This document shows positions 46,927 to 56,524 of a stretch of 64,000 bases of DNA, in pieces (position 1 is the first letter of the stretch; every line of letters begins with the position of its first letter). A model generated the notes under the pieces. The model ran no database searches. It was given only the letters and a program-made list of their open reading frames with translations, and was not told where the DNA came from. The position numbers and the translations under genes are program-made. The stretch spans positions 2,790,001-2,854,000 of the forward strand of contig OY970315.1 of NCBI GenBank assembly GCA_963716525.1, written 5' to 3'. The stretch comes from JBBREP01 sp963716525 (GTDB taxonomy: Bacteria; Actinomycetota; Acidimicrobiia; IMCC26256; PALSA-610).

Positions 46927-47687
46927 CCGTCCACACGGACAACGGCGAAGAAGTCGTGACCACCAGCAGCGCAAGGGTCGGGATGCCCTCGCCACACAGA
47001 ACAACCTCGCTCACGGCGGGCGTGCTCTATTTCCTCACCTTTGTCTCCATCCCGACCCTCGCGCTCTACGGACCGGTGAAGGGCGCTCACTACGTCCTCG
47101 GCGGAGGACCTGACACGGCGGCCACCATCGGCGGGCTCCTCGAAATCATCGTGGCCCTCGCCGGTATCGGCACCGCCGTCGTGCTCTTCCCGATACTGAA
47201 ACGACAGAACGAAACATTCGCGTTGGGACTCGTCGCGGCCCGAATCTTGGAGTCCGCCACCATCTTCGTCGGGGTGGCGTTTCTCTTGTCGATCGTGACC
47301 TTGCGCAAGAACGGTGTCGGAGCCGATGCGCTGGTCACCAGCCACGCGCTGGTCGCCCTGTATGACCGCATTTTCCTCTTGGGGCAGAGCTTCATGCCCG
47401 CCGTGTGCGACCTGCTCCTCGGCGTGCTCTTGTACCAGTCGCGCCTCGTGCCCCGGCGCCTCGCCCGCATCGGAATCGTCGGAGCCCCCATCCTCGTAGC
47501 GGGCTACCTCGCCGTGCTGTTCGGCCTCATCGCACAACACGGACCCATCGCTGGGCTGTCCGCACTGCCGGTCGCGGTCTTCGAGTTCTCACTCGGTATC
47601 TGGCTCGTCCTCAAAGGCTTCGATCCCAAAGCGGCCGCCAGGCTGGACAACGAAACACGATCGGACTTGCTCGCCGCCCGCGCATGA
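46923..47687 (+). CDS. DUF4386-family membrane protein
   Basis: ATG 46923 overlaps the previous stop. About 254 residues with six helices. The order TSLTAGVLYFLTFVSIPTLA, LYGPVKGAHYVLGG, then a HALVALYDRIFLLGQSFMP helix and LYQSRLVPRRLARIGIVGAP is characteristic of DUF4386 proteins. These are common in bacteria and functionally uncharacterised. Confidence 0.8.
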   Translation: MTVHTDNGEEVVTTSSARVGMPSPHRTTSLTAGVLYFLTFVSIPTLALYGPVKGAHYVLGGGPDTAATIGGLLEIIVALAGIGTAVVLFPILKRQNETFALGLVAARILESATIFVGVAFLLSIVTLRKNGVGADALVTSHALVALYDRIFLLGQSFMPAVCDLLLGVLLYQSRLVPRRLARIGIVGAPILVAGYLAVLFGLIAQHGPIAGLSALPVAVFEFSLGIWLVLKGFDPKAAARLDNETRSDLLAARA

Positions 47688-48094
47688 GCCCCGATGTGCG
47701 AGCCGAGCGCCAGGCTTTTCGTATGCGTAGCTGGCTCCGAGCGAGGACGCGATCCGTAGAGATACCACCATCAAGCGGGAACGGCGCGCAGCCATTTCCG
47801 TACACCGCCGTGGTGGGAGCACGCGCCACGATGGTGCTGGGCGTAGCGAGATCCGACTTCGATCCGACAGTGGCGCTCAACCAGGCGATCCTGCGCAGGC
47901 TCGCAGCGCCAACCAGCACAGCTGACCGAAGTCTCGGAGATCGCACGACTCATGCGCGCCGGGGAACGTGGACGCGGCATCGCCGCACATGCCGAAACCA
48001 TGTAGCGCCGAACGTCAGCTCGGGGCACGCCGATGTCGGGTTGGACGGCACGGGACTCTGAACCGACTGCCTGGGGTCGCGGCCGTTCGACCTG
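47688..48094. other. Stretch with probable gene remnant
   Basis: No intact gene. One plus-strand frame ends AQLTEVSEIARLMRAGERG, then RGIAAHAETM and a stop near 48005, which reads like the C-terminus of a real protein. Its upstream part is out of frame (VALNQAILRRLAAPTST), suggesting a degraded gene at about 47800-48005. Confidence 0.4.
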
Positions 48095-48364
48095 CTACTT
48101 CTCGATGTATACGGTGAGCGGTGGGACGACGCCGTGGCGTTCCATGGCAGCCGCAGCTTCAGGCGATGGTGAGCCCAGCGCCGCCAAGACCCCATCGACA
48201 TCGTTCGTCTCGGCACTGATCGCGATCGCGTTGCTGCCATCCTGGGCTACGTAGTCCACAACGTTTGCGCATCCCATCGCGGTGATGGCTTCCGCCCGCT
48301 CGGCCTTGCCTTTCAACCAGTTGCCTACGTCAGCGACGCCGTGGGTGACGACCATCTTCGCCAT
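48095..48364 (-). CDS. Small conserved-looking protein of unknown function
   Basis: 89 residues from ATG 48364 with a ggaagga site. The compact alpha/beta pattern (MVVTHGVADVGNWLKGKAER, NAIAISAETNDVDGVLAAL, VVPPLTVYIEK) suggests a ferredoxin-like dimeric fold such as antibiotic-monooxygenase or stress-response small proteins. Not recognised. Confidence 0.6.
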   Translation of the reverse strand: MAKMVVTHGVADVGNWLKGKAERAEAITAMGCANVVDYVAQDGSNAIAISAETNDVDGVLAALGSPSPEAAAAMERHGVVPPLTVYIEK

Positions 48365-48709
48365 GCCGTTCCTTCCAACGAGGCGTCACGCCATCGCGAC
48401 GCCGATGACCCTTTCTAGCCCGAGCGACTGCAGCGGCATCCCAGGAGGGCCTCCGACCCCGCAACCGAGATCATGCGGGTTCTCGGAGCGCTCGGTCACG
48501 CGACGCAAGCGAGGCACATTGCCGAGCGCGGCCTATCGCAGATCTGGCGATCGTGGATGTGGTCAACGTCGCAGTGCACCACGGCGGTTGAGTACGTCGA
48601 CGGCTCGTACCGGAGCGGGCAGGGCCATCATGAGCCGAGCGCTCCATACGCCCGAGCTCCCGTGCGAGCGGCGCGCGGCGAAAGCGAAGATCGACGCGGC
48701 GGTGAAGGC
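48365..48709. other. Intergenic stretch
   Basis: A minus-strand frame reading SENPHDLGCGVGGPPGMPLQ to a stop near 48380 could be a short remnant; no start or full domain is seen. Nothing else recognised. Confidence 0.3.
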
Positions 48710-49993
48710 TCAGTCGCCCTTTGCCATCTTCAGCAGGTCCATCGCTCCGGTGCCCGTGGCCTTGATGCCCCGCGCCACGATCGACACGTCCCAGTCGCCG
48801 GCCTGCTTGCGCAGCGCGCCGACGGTGCAGTTGTCGCGGCCGAGCGTCGAGAACGGGTCGTACTGGAAGATCCGCAGCGCGTTCTCGTGGCTGATCTTGG
48901 CGATGTCGGTGTCGGAGCAGTGCGCCGCCTGCATCTGCTTCATGAACTGCTCGGGCGACAGCGGCCACGTGCTGTCGGAGTGCGGGTAGTCGCACTCCCA
49001 CGTGATCATGTCGATGTTCATCTTGTGACGCATCTCGACACCCACCGGGTCGTCGATCCAGCAGCACACCACCTGCTCGTCGAACACCTGGCTCGGTATG
49101 CGGTCGCCCATCTCCTGTCCGGTCCAGAAACGGTGACGCTCGTACGTGTAGTCGATGCGCTCGCGGAAATAGGGAATCCAGCCGATGCCGCCCTCGCTGA
49201 GCGCGTACTTCAACTTCGGGTATCGCTTGGGCACGTTCGACCACACGAAGTCGGCCGCGGCCTGCACGATGTTCACGGGCGACAGCGTGATCAGCACGTC
49301 CATAGGCGCGTCGTCGGCCGTGATCACCATCTTCGACGACGACCCGATGTGCACGCACACGACCGTGCCGGCTTCTTCGGCCGCGGCGAAGAACGGATCC
49401 CAGTGGCCCGAATGGATGCTCGGGAAGCCGAGGTGCACCGGGTTCTCGGAGAACGTGACGGCGTGGCAGCCCTTCGCGGCGACGCGCCGCACCTCGGTCG
49501 CCATGAGCTCGGGGTCCCACATCGGCGGCAACGACAGCGGGATGAAGCGGCCCGGGTAGGCGCCGCACCACGACTCGATGTGCCAGTCGTTGTAGGCCTG
49601 GAGCAGCGCGAGCGCGAGCTCGGGGTCCTTCTGGGCGGTGCGCGCGAACAGCTGGCCGCAGAACTGCGGGAAGCTCGGGAAGCACATCGAACCGAGCACG
49701 CCGTTCGCGTCCATGTCCTTCACGCGGTCGTGGATGTCGTAGCAACCCGAGCGCATGTCGTCGAAGCTCGTCGGGTCCATCGCGTACTCCTCGGGCGGTC
49801 GCCCGGCCACCGCGTTGAGCCCGATGTTGGGCAGCTCGGCGCCCATGAACGACCACACGTCGATGCCGCTGTCCTTGCGGACCAGCTTCGGCGCGCGCTC
49901 GGCGTGCGCAGCCGACAGGCGGCCCTCGAAGAGATCCGGCGGCTCGACGACATGGTCGTCGACGCTCACCAGGATCAGATCCTCGACCTGCAT
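48710..49993 (-). CDS. Amidohydrolase 2 family metal-dependent hydrolase
   Basis: 427 residues, full length for the family. SVDDHVVEPPDLF at the N-terminus is the metal-binding D-H variant of the HxH strand; HIGSSSKMVI holds the central His, and TWECDYPHSDSTWP the late Asp/His. ATG 49993 with a ggagga site. Homologues decarboxylate or hydrolyse aromatic and carboxylic substrates; in lipid-degrading actinobacteria they are abundant. Substrate unknown. Divergent from the DoxX gene. Confidence 0.85.
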   Translation of the reverse strand: MQVEDLILVSVDDHVVEPPDLFEGRLSAAHAERAPKLVRKDSGIDVWSFMGAELPNIGLNAVAGRPPEEYAMDPTSFDDMRSGCYDIHDRVKDMDANGVLGSMCFPSFPQFCGQLFARTAQKDPELALALLQAYNDWHIESWCGAYPGRFIPLSLPPMWDPELMATEVRRVAAKGCHAVTFSENPVHLGFPSIHSGHWDPFFAAAEEAGTVVCVHIGSSSKMVITADDAPMDVLITLSPVNIVQAAADFVWSNVPKRYPKLKYALSEGGIGWIPYFRERIDYTYERHRFWTGQEMGDRIPSQVFDEQVVCCWIDDPVGVEMRHKMNIDMITWECDYPHSDSTWPLSPEQFMKQMQAAHCSDTDIAKISHENALRIFQYDPFSTLGRDNCTVGALRKQAGDWDVSIVARGIKATGTGAMDLLKMAKGD

Positions 49994-50080
49994 GGAATCT
50001 CCTCCGGTCCCGGACTGACGCTCGTGTCACCTTACTGCGAGGTCCGGCCGGCCGGTAGCGGACGGTGGTAGAAGGTCGGC

Positions 50081-50626
50081 ATGATGCTGGCAACGATCGG
50101 CTCACCCGGCTCGCATTTCTTCGACCTCGTCCTGGTCCTCATGCGCCTGTCGCTCGGACTGACTGTCATGACCCACGGCTACCGCCACATCTTCGGCGGC
50201 GGGAAGATCGAGGGCACCGCGCGCTGGTTCGAGAGTCTCGGCATGAAGCCCGGCGTGCTCCACGCCTGGCTCGCGAGCCTCACCGAGCTCGGCGCGGGCG
50301 CGCTGCTCGTCGTGGGCTTGCTCACGCCGCTCGCGGCCGCGGGCGTGATGGGCACGCTGCTCGTGGCCCTGATCACGAATCACTGGCGCAACGGCTTCTT
50401 CATCTTCAACAAGGGCGAGGGCTACGAGTACGTGCTCATGATCGTGTGCATGGCGCTCACGCTCGGCACGATCGGCGCGGGTCGTTACTCGCTCGACAAG
50501 GCGCTGAGCTATCCAGTCGCACCGCAGTCGCGCGCCGCGTTCCTCATCACCGCGATCGTCGGCATCGGCAGCGCGCTCGCGCTCGTCGCGCTGTTCTGGC
50601 GGCCGCAGAAGCCCGGCGCGTCCTGA
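50081..50626 (+). CDS. DoxX-family membrane protein
   Basis: 181 residues, four transmembrane helices. RLSLGLTVMTHGYRHIFGGG at the first helix, the ARWFESLGMKPG loop and LTELGAGALLVVGLLTPLAA are the DoxX signature. The family includes subunits of quinone-linked oxidoreductases and redox-stress complexes; no partner is beside it. It ends one base before the stop of the convergent ETF gene. Confidence 0.8.
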   Translation: MMLATIGSPGSHFFDLVLVLMRLSLGLTVMTHGYRHIFGGGKIEGTARWFESLGMKPGVLHAWLASLTELGAGALLVVGLLTPLAAAGVMGTLLVALITNHWRNGFFIFNKGEGYEYVLMIVCMALTLGTIGAGRYSLDKALSYPVAPQSRAAFLITAIVGIGSALALVALFWRPQKPGAS

Positions 50627-50627
50627 G

Positions 50628-52410
50628 TCAGCGTGCGAGCGCGTCCACGAGCAGCGGCACCGCCTCGTCCCACTTCGCCACGATGCCGATGTCGGCGAAG
50701 CCGAAGATCGGCGCGCTCGGCTCCGGATTGACCGCGAGCACGTGGCCGGCGTTGCGGAAGCCGATGCTGTGGTTGAACTTGCCCGCCGCACCGATGCTCA
50801 CCAGGAGGTGCGGTGCGACCGAACGGCCGGTGATGCCGATCTGGCGGGCGCGCGGCAGCCAACCCATGTCGGTGACCTTGCGGGTGGCGCCGATCTCGGC
50901 GTGCAGCGCGTGCCGCAGCGCTTCGAGCTCCTCGTAGCGCGCGGGGTCGACGCCCCGGCCGACCACGATGACGCTCGCGGCGTCGGCCAGCACGTCGAGG
51001 TCGTCGTCGCGCGCCCGTGCGAGCACGTCGACGCGGCTCTGGTCGTAGCGGTGCAGCGCGTGGGTGTCGGGCCGGAACGGTCGCGGGGCGAGCGCGACCG
51101 ACGTGCCCGGACGCACCGTGACCATCTGCACCGGCGACGAGCAGTGGATCGCGGCGACGAGCGCGCCACCGAACGCCGGCTTCCACGCGAGCAGGCGCCC
51201 GTCGTGGGCCACCTCGAGCTCGACGGCGTCGCCGGTGAGACCGGCCCCGAGCCGGGCCGCGGCCCGCGCCGCCACCTCGCGTCCCCACGCGGTGCTCGGC
51301 GCGAGCACCGCCCACGGTTCGTGCTCGATGCACCAGTCGCGCAGCGCATGACCCACCCGATCCTCGACGCGCCCGTCGTGGAGCACCACCAAATCGGCGC
51401 CGCGCGCGCCCAGCACCTCGACCGGCTCGCCGCCGCTGCCGAATGCGACCACGTGGCCGCCGATCCGCTCGGCGAGGCACGCGGCCGCGCTGAGCAACTC
51501 CGCGGTCACGCGCGCCCGTTCCGGTTCCACCACGGCCACCACCGACGGCCCGTGGAGGCCGTGGGGGCCGGGCACGGGATCGAGCGGCGCCGCGGCGGGC
51601 GCGCTGAACGCGCCGCGCTCACGGAGGATCGCGACCGCGACGGCAACCTGCTCGCCGGTGGGGAGATCGGCACGGCACAGGCGGGCGCGGGCGTGCTCGA
51701 GCACGCGCACCGGCCCGACGCTCGTGGGGCTGCCCGCCGTGCCCCACGGCCCGGCGCCGAGGTCGGCGGCCGCCAGCTTGACGATCCGCGCCGCGGGCAC
51801 CGTCGCGCGCCGTGCCGGATCCACCTTGCAGGGATCGACGAGACGTTCCGCGCAGCTCACCACGGCCGGCAGCGTCGTGCGCAGCTGCACGAAGCCGTCG
51901 TCGCTCTCGCTGCGCGCGTGCAGCGTGCCAGTGTGCGGCTCCACCGCGAGGAAGCGCGCCGCGGTCACGAAGGGCACGTCGAGGAGCTCGGCGAGCTCCG
52001 GTCCGACCTGGCCGGTGTCGGCGTCGACGGAGTTGCGCCCGCACAGCACGAGATCGAAGCCACCCTCGTGCGCCGAGCGCGGCGTGGATCGCCCGCGCCG
52101 TGGCGAGCGTGTCGCTTCCCGCGAACGCAGCGTCGCACATGTGCACGCCCCGCATCTGCTCGGCCCCGAGCTCGTGCTCGTCGCCCCACGCCAGCGCCTC
52201 GCGCAGCACGTCGTCGGCGGGCGGTGGACCGAGCGTGAACACCACGATCTCGCCGCCGTGCTCGCGCACGAGCGCGACGGCCTCGGCGACGGCGCGCCGG
52301 CAGTACGCGTTCATCTCGAGCTCGAGGCCCTCACGCACGAGACGGCCGTCGGCCCCGAGCGTCATCGCCTCGAACTGCGGGATCTGCTTGACCAGCGCAG
52401 CGATGCGCAC
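50628..52410 (-). CDS. Single-chain electron transfer flavoprotein, beta and alpha fused (frameshifted)
   Basis: The N-terminal third is EtfB-like (IAALVKQIPQFEAMTL, RRAVAEAVALVREHGGEIVV, then FDLVLCGRNSVDADTGQVGP). The rest is EtfA-like (VVAVVEPERARVTAELLSAA, DVLADAASVIVVGRGVD) and ends with the FAD domain (QIGITGRSVAPHLLVSIGAA, NPEPSAPIFGFADIGIVAKW). ETFs accept electrons from acyl-CoA dehydrogenases. GTG start at 52408-52410. The frame breaks at 52068-52074 in the beta part; restoring one CG gives ALGAHEGGFDLVLCGRNS. The canonical FAD-loop Gln of ISGAIQH appears as Thr-Gly-Arg-Ser, so FAD handling may differ. Confidence 0.8.
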
Positions 52411-52471
52411 GTCGTTCCCTCTTCTTCGCTTCGCTCACGGGCCCGCGGGCTGCGGTGGGCGCCGGACGAGG

Positions 52472-53359
52472 TTACGTGACCGAGTCGGCGGCCACGACGG
52501 CCGTCAACGCCTCCAGCTGCTCCAGATAGTGCGGCAGCGAGTGGTGCACGAAGCGCGCGTTGACGCTGGTCGCACCGCCGCCGGCGAGCGCGCGCAGCAC
52601 GGCGCGCGTGCCGTCGGGATCGCTCGCGGGATCGATCGGCCGATCGGGTTGCAGCACGACGTCGATCGGCGCGGCCCGCCGCTCCCACGCCACCGTGCTG
52701 CGGGCTCGCATCAGCATCGCGGCGACCTCGCCGACGGTGAGCCCGAACGGAGCCCAGCCGTCGCCGAGCTCGACGGCGCGCCGCAGCGAGCGGGCGGTGC
52801 GGCCGCCGATCCACAGCGGGACCTGCTCCTGCGTGCCGCACGGGTCGACCACCATTTCCGAGTACGAGAAGTGCTGCCCGTGGTGCTCCGGTCGAGGGCG
52901 GCCGAAGCCGCCGCGCAGCGCCACGAGCGCCTCGTCGGCGCGTGCGCCGCGATCCTCGAAGGCGGCGCCCAGCAGCGCGAACTCGGGTGCGAGCGACCCG
53001 ACTCCCACGCCGAGGATGACGCGTCCCCCGCTCACCACGTCGAGGGTGCCGTAGCGCTTCACGATCTCGAGCGGGTGGTGGTAGCCGAGCACGAGCACGT
53101 GGGTGGCGAGCCGGATCCGCTCGGTGCGGGCCGCGACGTAGCCGAACGTGGCGAGAGGATCGAAGTATCGGGCGCCGCGCGCCGCGGCGACGTCGGCGGG
53201 GACCGCCACATGCTCGCTGCACGTGAGGTGGTGATAGCCGAGCGCGTCAGCGGCGCGGGCGATCGTGACGACGGTGTCGAAGCCCGCGGTCTCCTCCCAC
53301 GACGCGTCCGCGCGCGGCAGCATCGTGAGTACCGGTGTGACGATCCCCAGCTTGAGCAC
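52472..53359 (-). CDS. LLM-class (F420-dependent) oxidoreductase
   Basis: 295 residues in a luciferase-like TIM barrel: KLGIVTPVLTMLP, TIARAADALGYHHLTCSEHV, FGYVAARTERIRLATHVLVL, RYGTLDVVSGGRVILGVGVG, and VPLWIGGRTARSLRRAVELG. Such proteins in actinobacteria use F420 (or FMN) in lipid, sterol or xenobiotic oxidation. GTG 53357-53359 starts exactly at the first barrel strand. It precedes the ETF gene by 61 bp on the same strand, so they may be co-transcribed. Confidence 0.85.
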   Translation of the reverse strand: MLKLGIVTPVLTMLPRADASWEETAGFDTVVTIARAADALGYHHLTCSEHVAVPADVAAARGARYFDPLATFGYVAARTERIRLATHVLVLGYHHPLEIVKRYGTLDVVSGGRVILGVGVGSLAPEFALLGAAFEDRGARADEALVALRGGFGRPRPEHHGQHFSYSEMVVDPCGTQEQVPLWIGGRTARSLRRAVELGDGWAPFGLTVGEVAAMLMRARSTVAWERRAAPIDVVLQPDRPIDPASDPDGTRAVLRALAGGGATSVNARFVHHSLPHYLEQLEALTAVVAADSVT

Positions 53360-53451
53360 GCCGGCGAAGGTAACCCAGCCGCCGTGGAGGCCGCGTCGGC
53401 GGCCGCGCACGGGCAACGGACCGAACGGGCGAAGGACGACGCAGAAAGAAA

Positions 53452-53502
53452 GGTGGGCGGGCCTCGGAAGTGGTGGGGGCACCTCCGAGGCTCCGGCCCA
53501 CC
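53452..53502 (-). terminator. Strong hairpin with T-rich tail on the minus strand
   Basis: A long imperfect stem (cores gcctcgga/tccgaggc and ggtggg/cccacc) is followed on the minus strand by tttctttctgc. It looks like a factor-independent terminator, but no gene is seen on the minus strand just upstream (53503-53685). It could end an unseen small RNA. Confidence 0.55.
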
Positions 53503-53685
53503 AAGCACTGTACCGCGGCGCGCGAGGGCCTTCGAATCATCCACCGCGTGCTCTGAGCAGCAGTTCAGACCTACGCGACGGGTGACCGGGCGAGGCGCCG
53601 GGATCAGGCTATGCGGCCGGCGCGGCGTCGTCGCGGCCGGCGCACAGCAGGGGCATACGCCGGCGCGCAGTACCGTGCGGCACGC

Positions 53686-55380
53686 GTGACGACCAGGGAC
53701 GTTCAGGCGACACTCGAGACCGCGGTTGCGCGGCACGTTCAGGCTGGCGACACCTTGCATCTGGTGGTGGGCCACAACCGCTGGTCGGCCGCGGCGCGCG
53801 AGGTGGTGCGGCAGTGGTGGGGCCGCGAGCCCGACTTCAGTCTCATGATGCTGTCGCTCTCCAGCCTCGGCGCGCTGTTCTTCCGCGGTGGGCTCGTGCG
53901 GCGGGTCATCACCGGCTACAGCGGCGACACGTTCCCCAACTTCACGCCGAACCGCTACTTCCAGCGCGCGTACGCCGACGGCTCGGTGGAGGTGGAGCAC
54001 TGGTCGTTCCTCGCGTTCGCGCAGCGGCTCGAAGCAGCCGCACGCGGGCTCCCGGCGGTCGTGACCCGCTCGATCGCGGGCAGCTCGATGGAGCGCAACG
54101 ACGGCTACCGGCGGGTGGACACGCCGTTCGGTGAGGTCGGGTTGCTCGCACCGATGCAGCCCGACGTCGCGCTGCTGCACGCGCCGGTGGCCGACCGGGC
54201 CGGCAACGTCGCCATCCACCCGCCGCTGCTGGAGGGCGTGTGGGGTGCGCTCGCCGCCCGACGCGGCGCGATCGTCACCGTCGAACGGATCGTCGACGAC
54301 ATCAGGCCGTGGTCGTCGTTCGTGCGGATACCAGCACACCGTGTGCTCGCCGTGGTCGAGGCGCCGCTCGGTGCGCATCCCGGCGGGCTCTACACCGGGT
54401 CCCTGCCGGTCGACGGCTACGGCGAGGACTACGAGTTCTGGGTGGAGGCCCGCGCCGCGACGCGCGGCGACGATTACGACTCCTGGATCCGCGAATGGGT
54501 GCTCGACGTCGCGACGCAGGAGGAGTACGTGGCCAAGCTCGGCGGGGACCACGTCGACGCGCTGCGGGCGAAGGCGGCGCACGACTCGTGGCGCCGCGAC
54601 GAGGCCGCCTACGTCCCCGATCTCGCGACGCCGCCGAACGCATGGGAGCGGGCCGCGGCGATGGCGGCCCGGCACCTCGCCGACCGCGCGGTCGCGCTCG
54701 ACGCCCACGCGGTGCTCGCCGGCGCGGGCGTGGCGAACTTGGCCGCATGGCTGGGGGTGCAGCGCGCCCGTGAGGCCGGCGCACACACCACGCTCACGGC
54801 CGAGATCGGCATGTGGGACTACGAGCCCGTGCCGGCCGACCCGTTCGTGCTCAATCACCGCAACTTCCCGACCACCGCGATGCTGTCCGATGCCAACACG
54901 GTGCTCGGCACGCTCGTGGGCGGCTACGGGACCACCACGATCGGGTGCCTCGGGGGCGCGCAGATCGACCGCTTCGGGAACATCAACTCCACGTCGCTGC
55001 TCGGCGACGGGGGACCGTTCCTCGTGGGCAGCGGCGGCGGCAACGACGTCGCGAGCACCGCGACCGAATGCATCGTGGTCGCGCTGCTGACGCCCCAACG
55101 CACGCCGCCCGACTGCTCGTACGTGACGTCACCGGGCGGCACGGTGCGCGCGCTCGTGACCGACCTCGCAACGTTCGAGAAGGGTCAGGGCGACGAGCTC
55201 GTGCTCACCGCCGTGCCCGCCGGCACGGAACCGCTCGGTGAACGGGTGGCACGAGCGCGGGCCGCCACCGGTTGGGCGGTGCACACGGCCGACGATGTCC
55301 GCGAGCTGCCGGCGGTGGAGGGCACCGACGTGGCGCAGCTGCGACGCTGGGATCCCCGCGGCTGGTTCCTCCGCGGTTGA
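53686..55380 (+). CDS. Family I CoA-transferase, fused alpha and beta subunits
   Basis: 564 residues from GTG 53686. The first half matches the alpha subunit (LHLVVGHNRWSAAAREVVR, GEVGLLAPMQPDVALLHAPV, ADRAGNVAIHPP). The second half matches the beta subunit (VLAGAGVANLAAWLGVQRAR, TAEIGMWDYEP, GGAQIDRFGNINST, SGGGNDVASTA). The Glu in TAEIG occupies the place of the catalytic Glu of glutaconate/3-oxoacid CoA-transferases. Normally two genes; fused here. It is likely to move CoA between dicarboxylic or oxo-acids, for example in sterol-ring or aromatic catabolism (inference). Confidence 0.8.
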   Translation: MTTRDVQATLETAVARHVQAGDTLHLVVGHNRWSAAAREVVRQWWGREPDFSLMMLSLSSLGALFFRGGLVRRVITGYSGDTFPNFTPNRYFQRAYADGSVEVEHWSFLAFAQRLEAAARGLPAVVTRSIAGSSMERNDGYRRVDTPFGEVGLLAPMQPDVALLHAPVADRAGNVAIHPPLLEGVWGALAARRGAIVTVERIVDDIRPWSSFVRIPAHRVLAVVEAPLGAHPGGLYTGSLPVDGYGEDYEFWVEARAATRGDDYDSWIREWVLDVATQEEYVAKLGGDHVDALRAKAAHDSWRRDEAAYVPDLATPPNAWERAAAMAARHLADRAVALDAHAVLAGAGVANLAAWLGVQRAREAGAHTTLTAEIGMWDYEPVPADPFVLNHRNFPTTAMLSDANTVLGTLVGGYGTTTIGCLGGAQIDRFGNINSTSLLGDGGPFLVGSGGGNDVASTATECIVVALLTPQRTPPDCSYVTSPGGTVRALVTDLATFEKGQGDELVLTAVPAGTEPLGERVARARAATGWAVHTADDVRELPAVEGTDVAQLRRWDPRGWFLRG

Positions 55381-55437
55381 GCGACGGGCGCGGCGGTCCG
55401 CACGGCCGAACGGAGCACATCTAGGCTCACGCCCACC

Positions 55438-56524
55438 ATGGGGCGGGTCACGTTCACGCACGTCACGAAGCGGTTCGGCACCGTCGTCGCGGTCGACGAC
55501 CTCACCTGCACGGTCGAGGACGGCGAGTTCTTCGTGCTGCTGGGCCCGTCCGGCTGCGGCAAGTCGACCGCGCTGCGCATGGTGGCGGGCCTCGACGAGG
55601 TCACCGACGGCGTCATCGAGATCGGCGACCGGATGGTGAACCACGTGCCTCCGAAAGACCGCGACATCGCGATGGTGTTCCAGAGCTACGCGCTGTATCC
55701 CCATATGACCGTGCGTCGCAACATCGAGTTCCCGTTGCGCACGCAGCGGCGTCGCGCGAGCCGAACGGGCAGAGCTCGTGCAGCGGACAGCCGGCGCGCT
55801 GGGGCTCGACGAGTACCTCGAACGCAAGCCGGCCGAGCTGTCGGGTGGCCAGCGTCAGCGGGTCGCGCTCGCCCGGGCGATCGTGCGCCAGCCCGAGGTG
55901 TTCCTCATGGACGAGCCGCTCTCGAACCTCGATGCCAAGCTGCGGGCATCGACTCGCGTCGAGCTCGTCGAGCTCCAGCGTTCGCTCGCCACCACCGTGC
56001 TCTACGTGACGCACGACCAGGTGGAGGCGATGACGATGGGCGACCGCGTCGCGGTGATGAACCAGGGCAGGCTGCAGCAGGTGGGCTCGCCGCAAGAGGT
56101 GTACGACGCGCCGGCGAACCAGTTCGTGGCCGAGTTCATCGGCACGCCGCCGATGAACACCTTCGCCGGTTGCCTCACCGACGACGGCACCGTGCGCATC
56201 GGCGCCGGCGCCCTGGTCGCCGCCGACCGTCCCGCGGGCGGCGGTGAGGTGGTGGCCGGCGTACGGCCCGAGGACTTCGTGTTCGACGCCGCGGGCGATG
56301 CGAGCGGTGCCGAGGGTGCCGGGCTCGTGGGCACGGTGGCGCTGCTCGAATCGCTCGGTCACGAGCGGCACGTGCGCGTGCGCCTCGATACCGGTGTGGA
56401 AGTGACGATCCGCCAGGCGGCGAGCGAGGCCGCGCCGGCGCAGGGTGAGGCGGTGCGGTTGCGCGCCGCACCACACGACGTGCACCTCTTCGACGCCACC
56501 ACGGGAGCACGCCTCGGTGTCTGA
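55438..56524 (+). CDS. ABC importer ATP-binding protein, MalK/UgpC type (frameshifted)
   Basis: ATG 55438. Walker A GPSGCGKSTAL, Q-loop FQSYALYPHMTVR, signature LSGGQRQRVALARAI, Walker B VFLMDEPLSNLD, H-loop VTHDQ, then the regulatory TOBE-like C-terminus (VRPEDFVFDAAG). This is the carbohydrate/glycerol-phosphate importer type. The frame changes at 55746-55750; restoring one CG gives FPLRTQRGVARAERAEL. The stop overlaps the first permease start by 8 bp. Energises the permeases and lipoprotein that follow. Confidence 0.9.
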
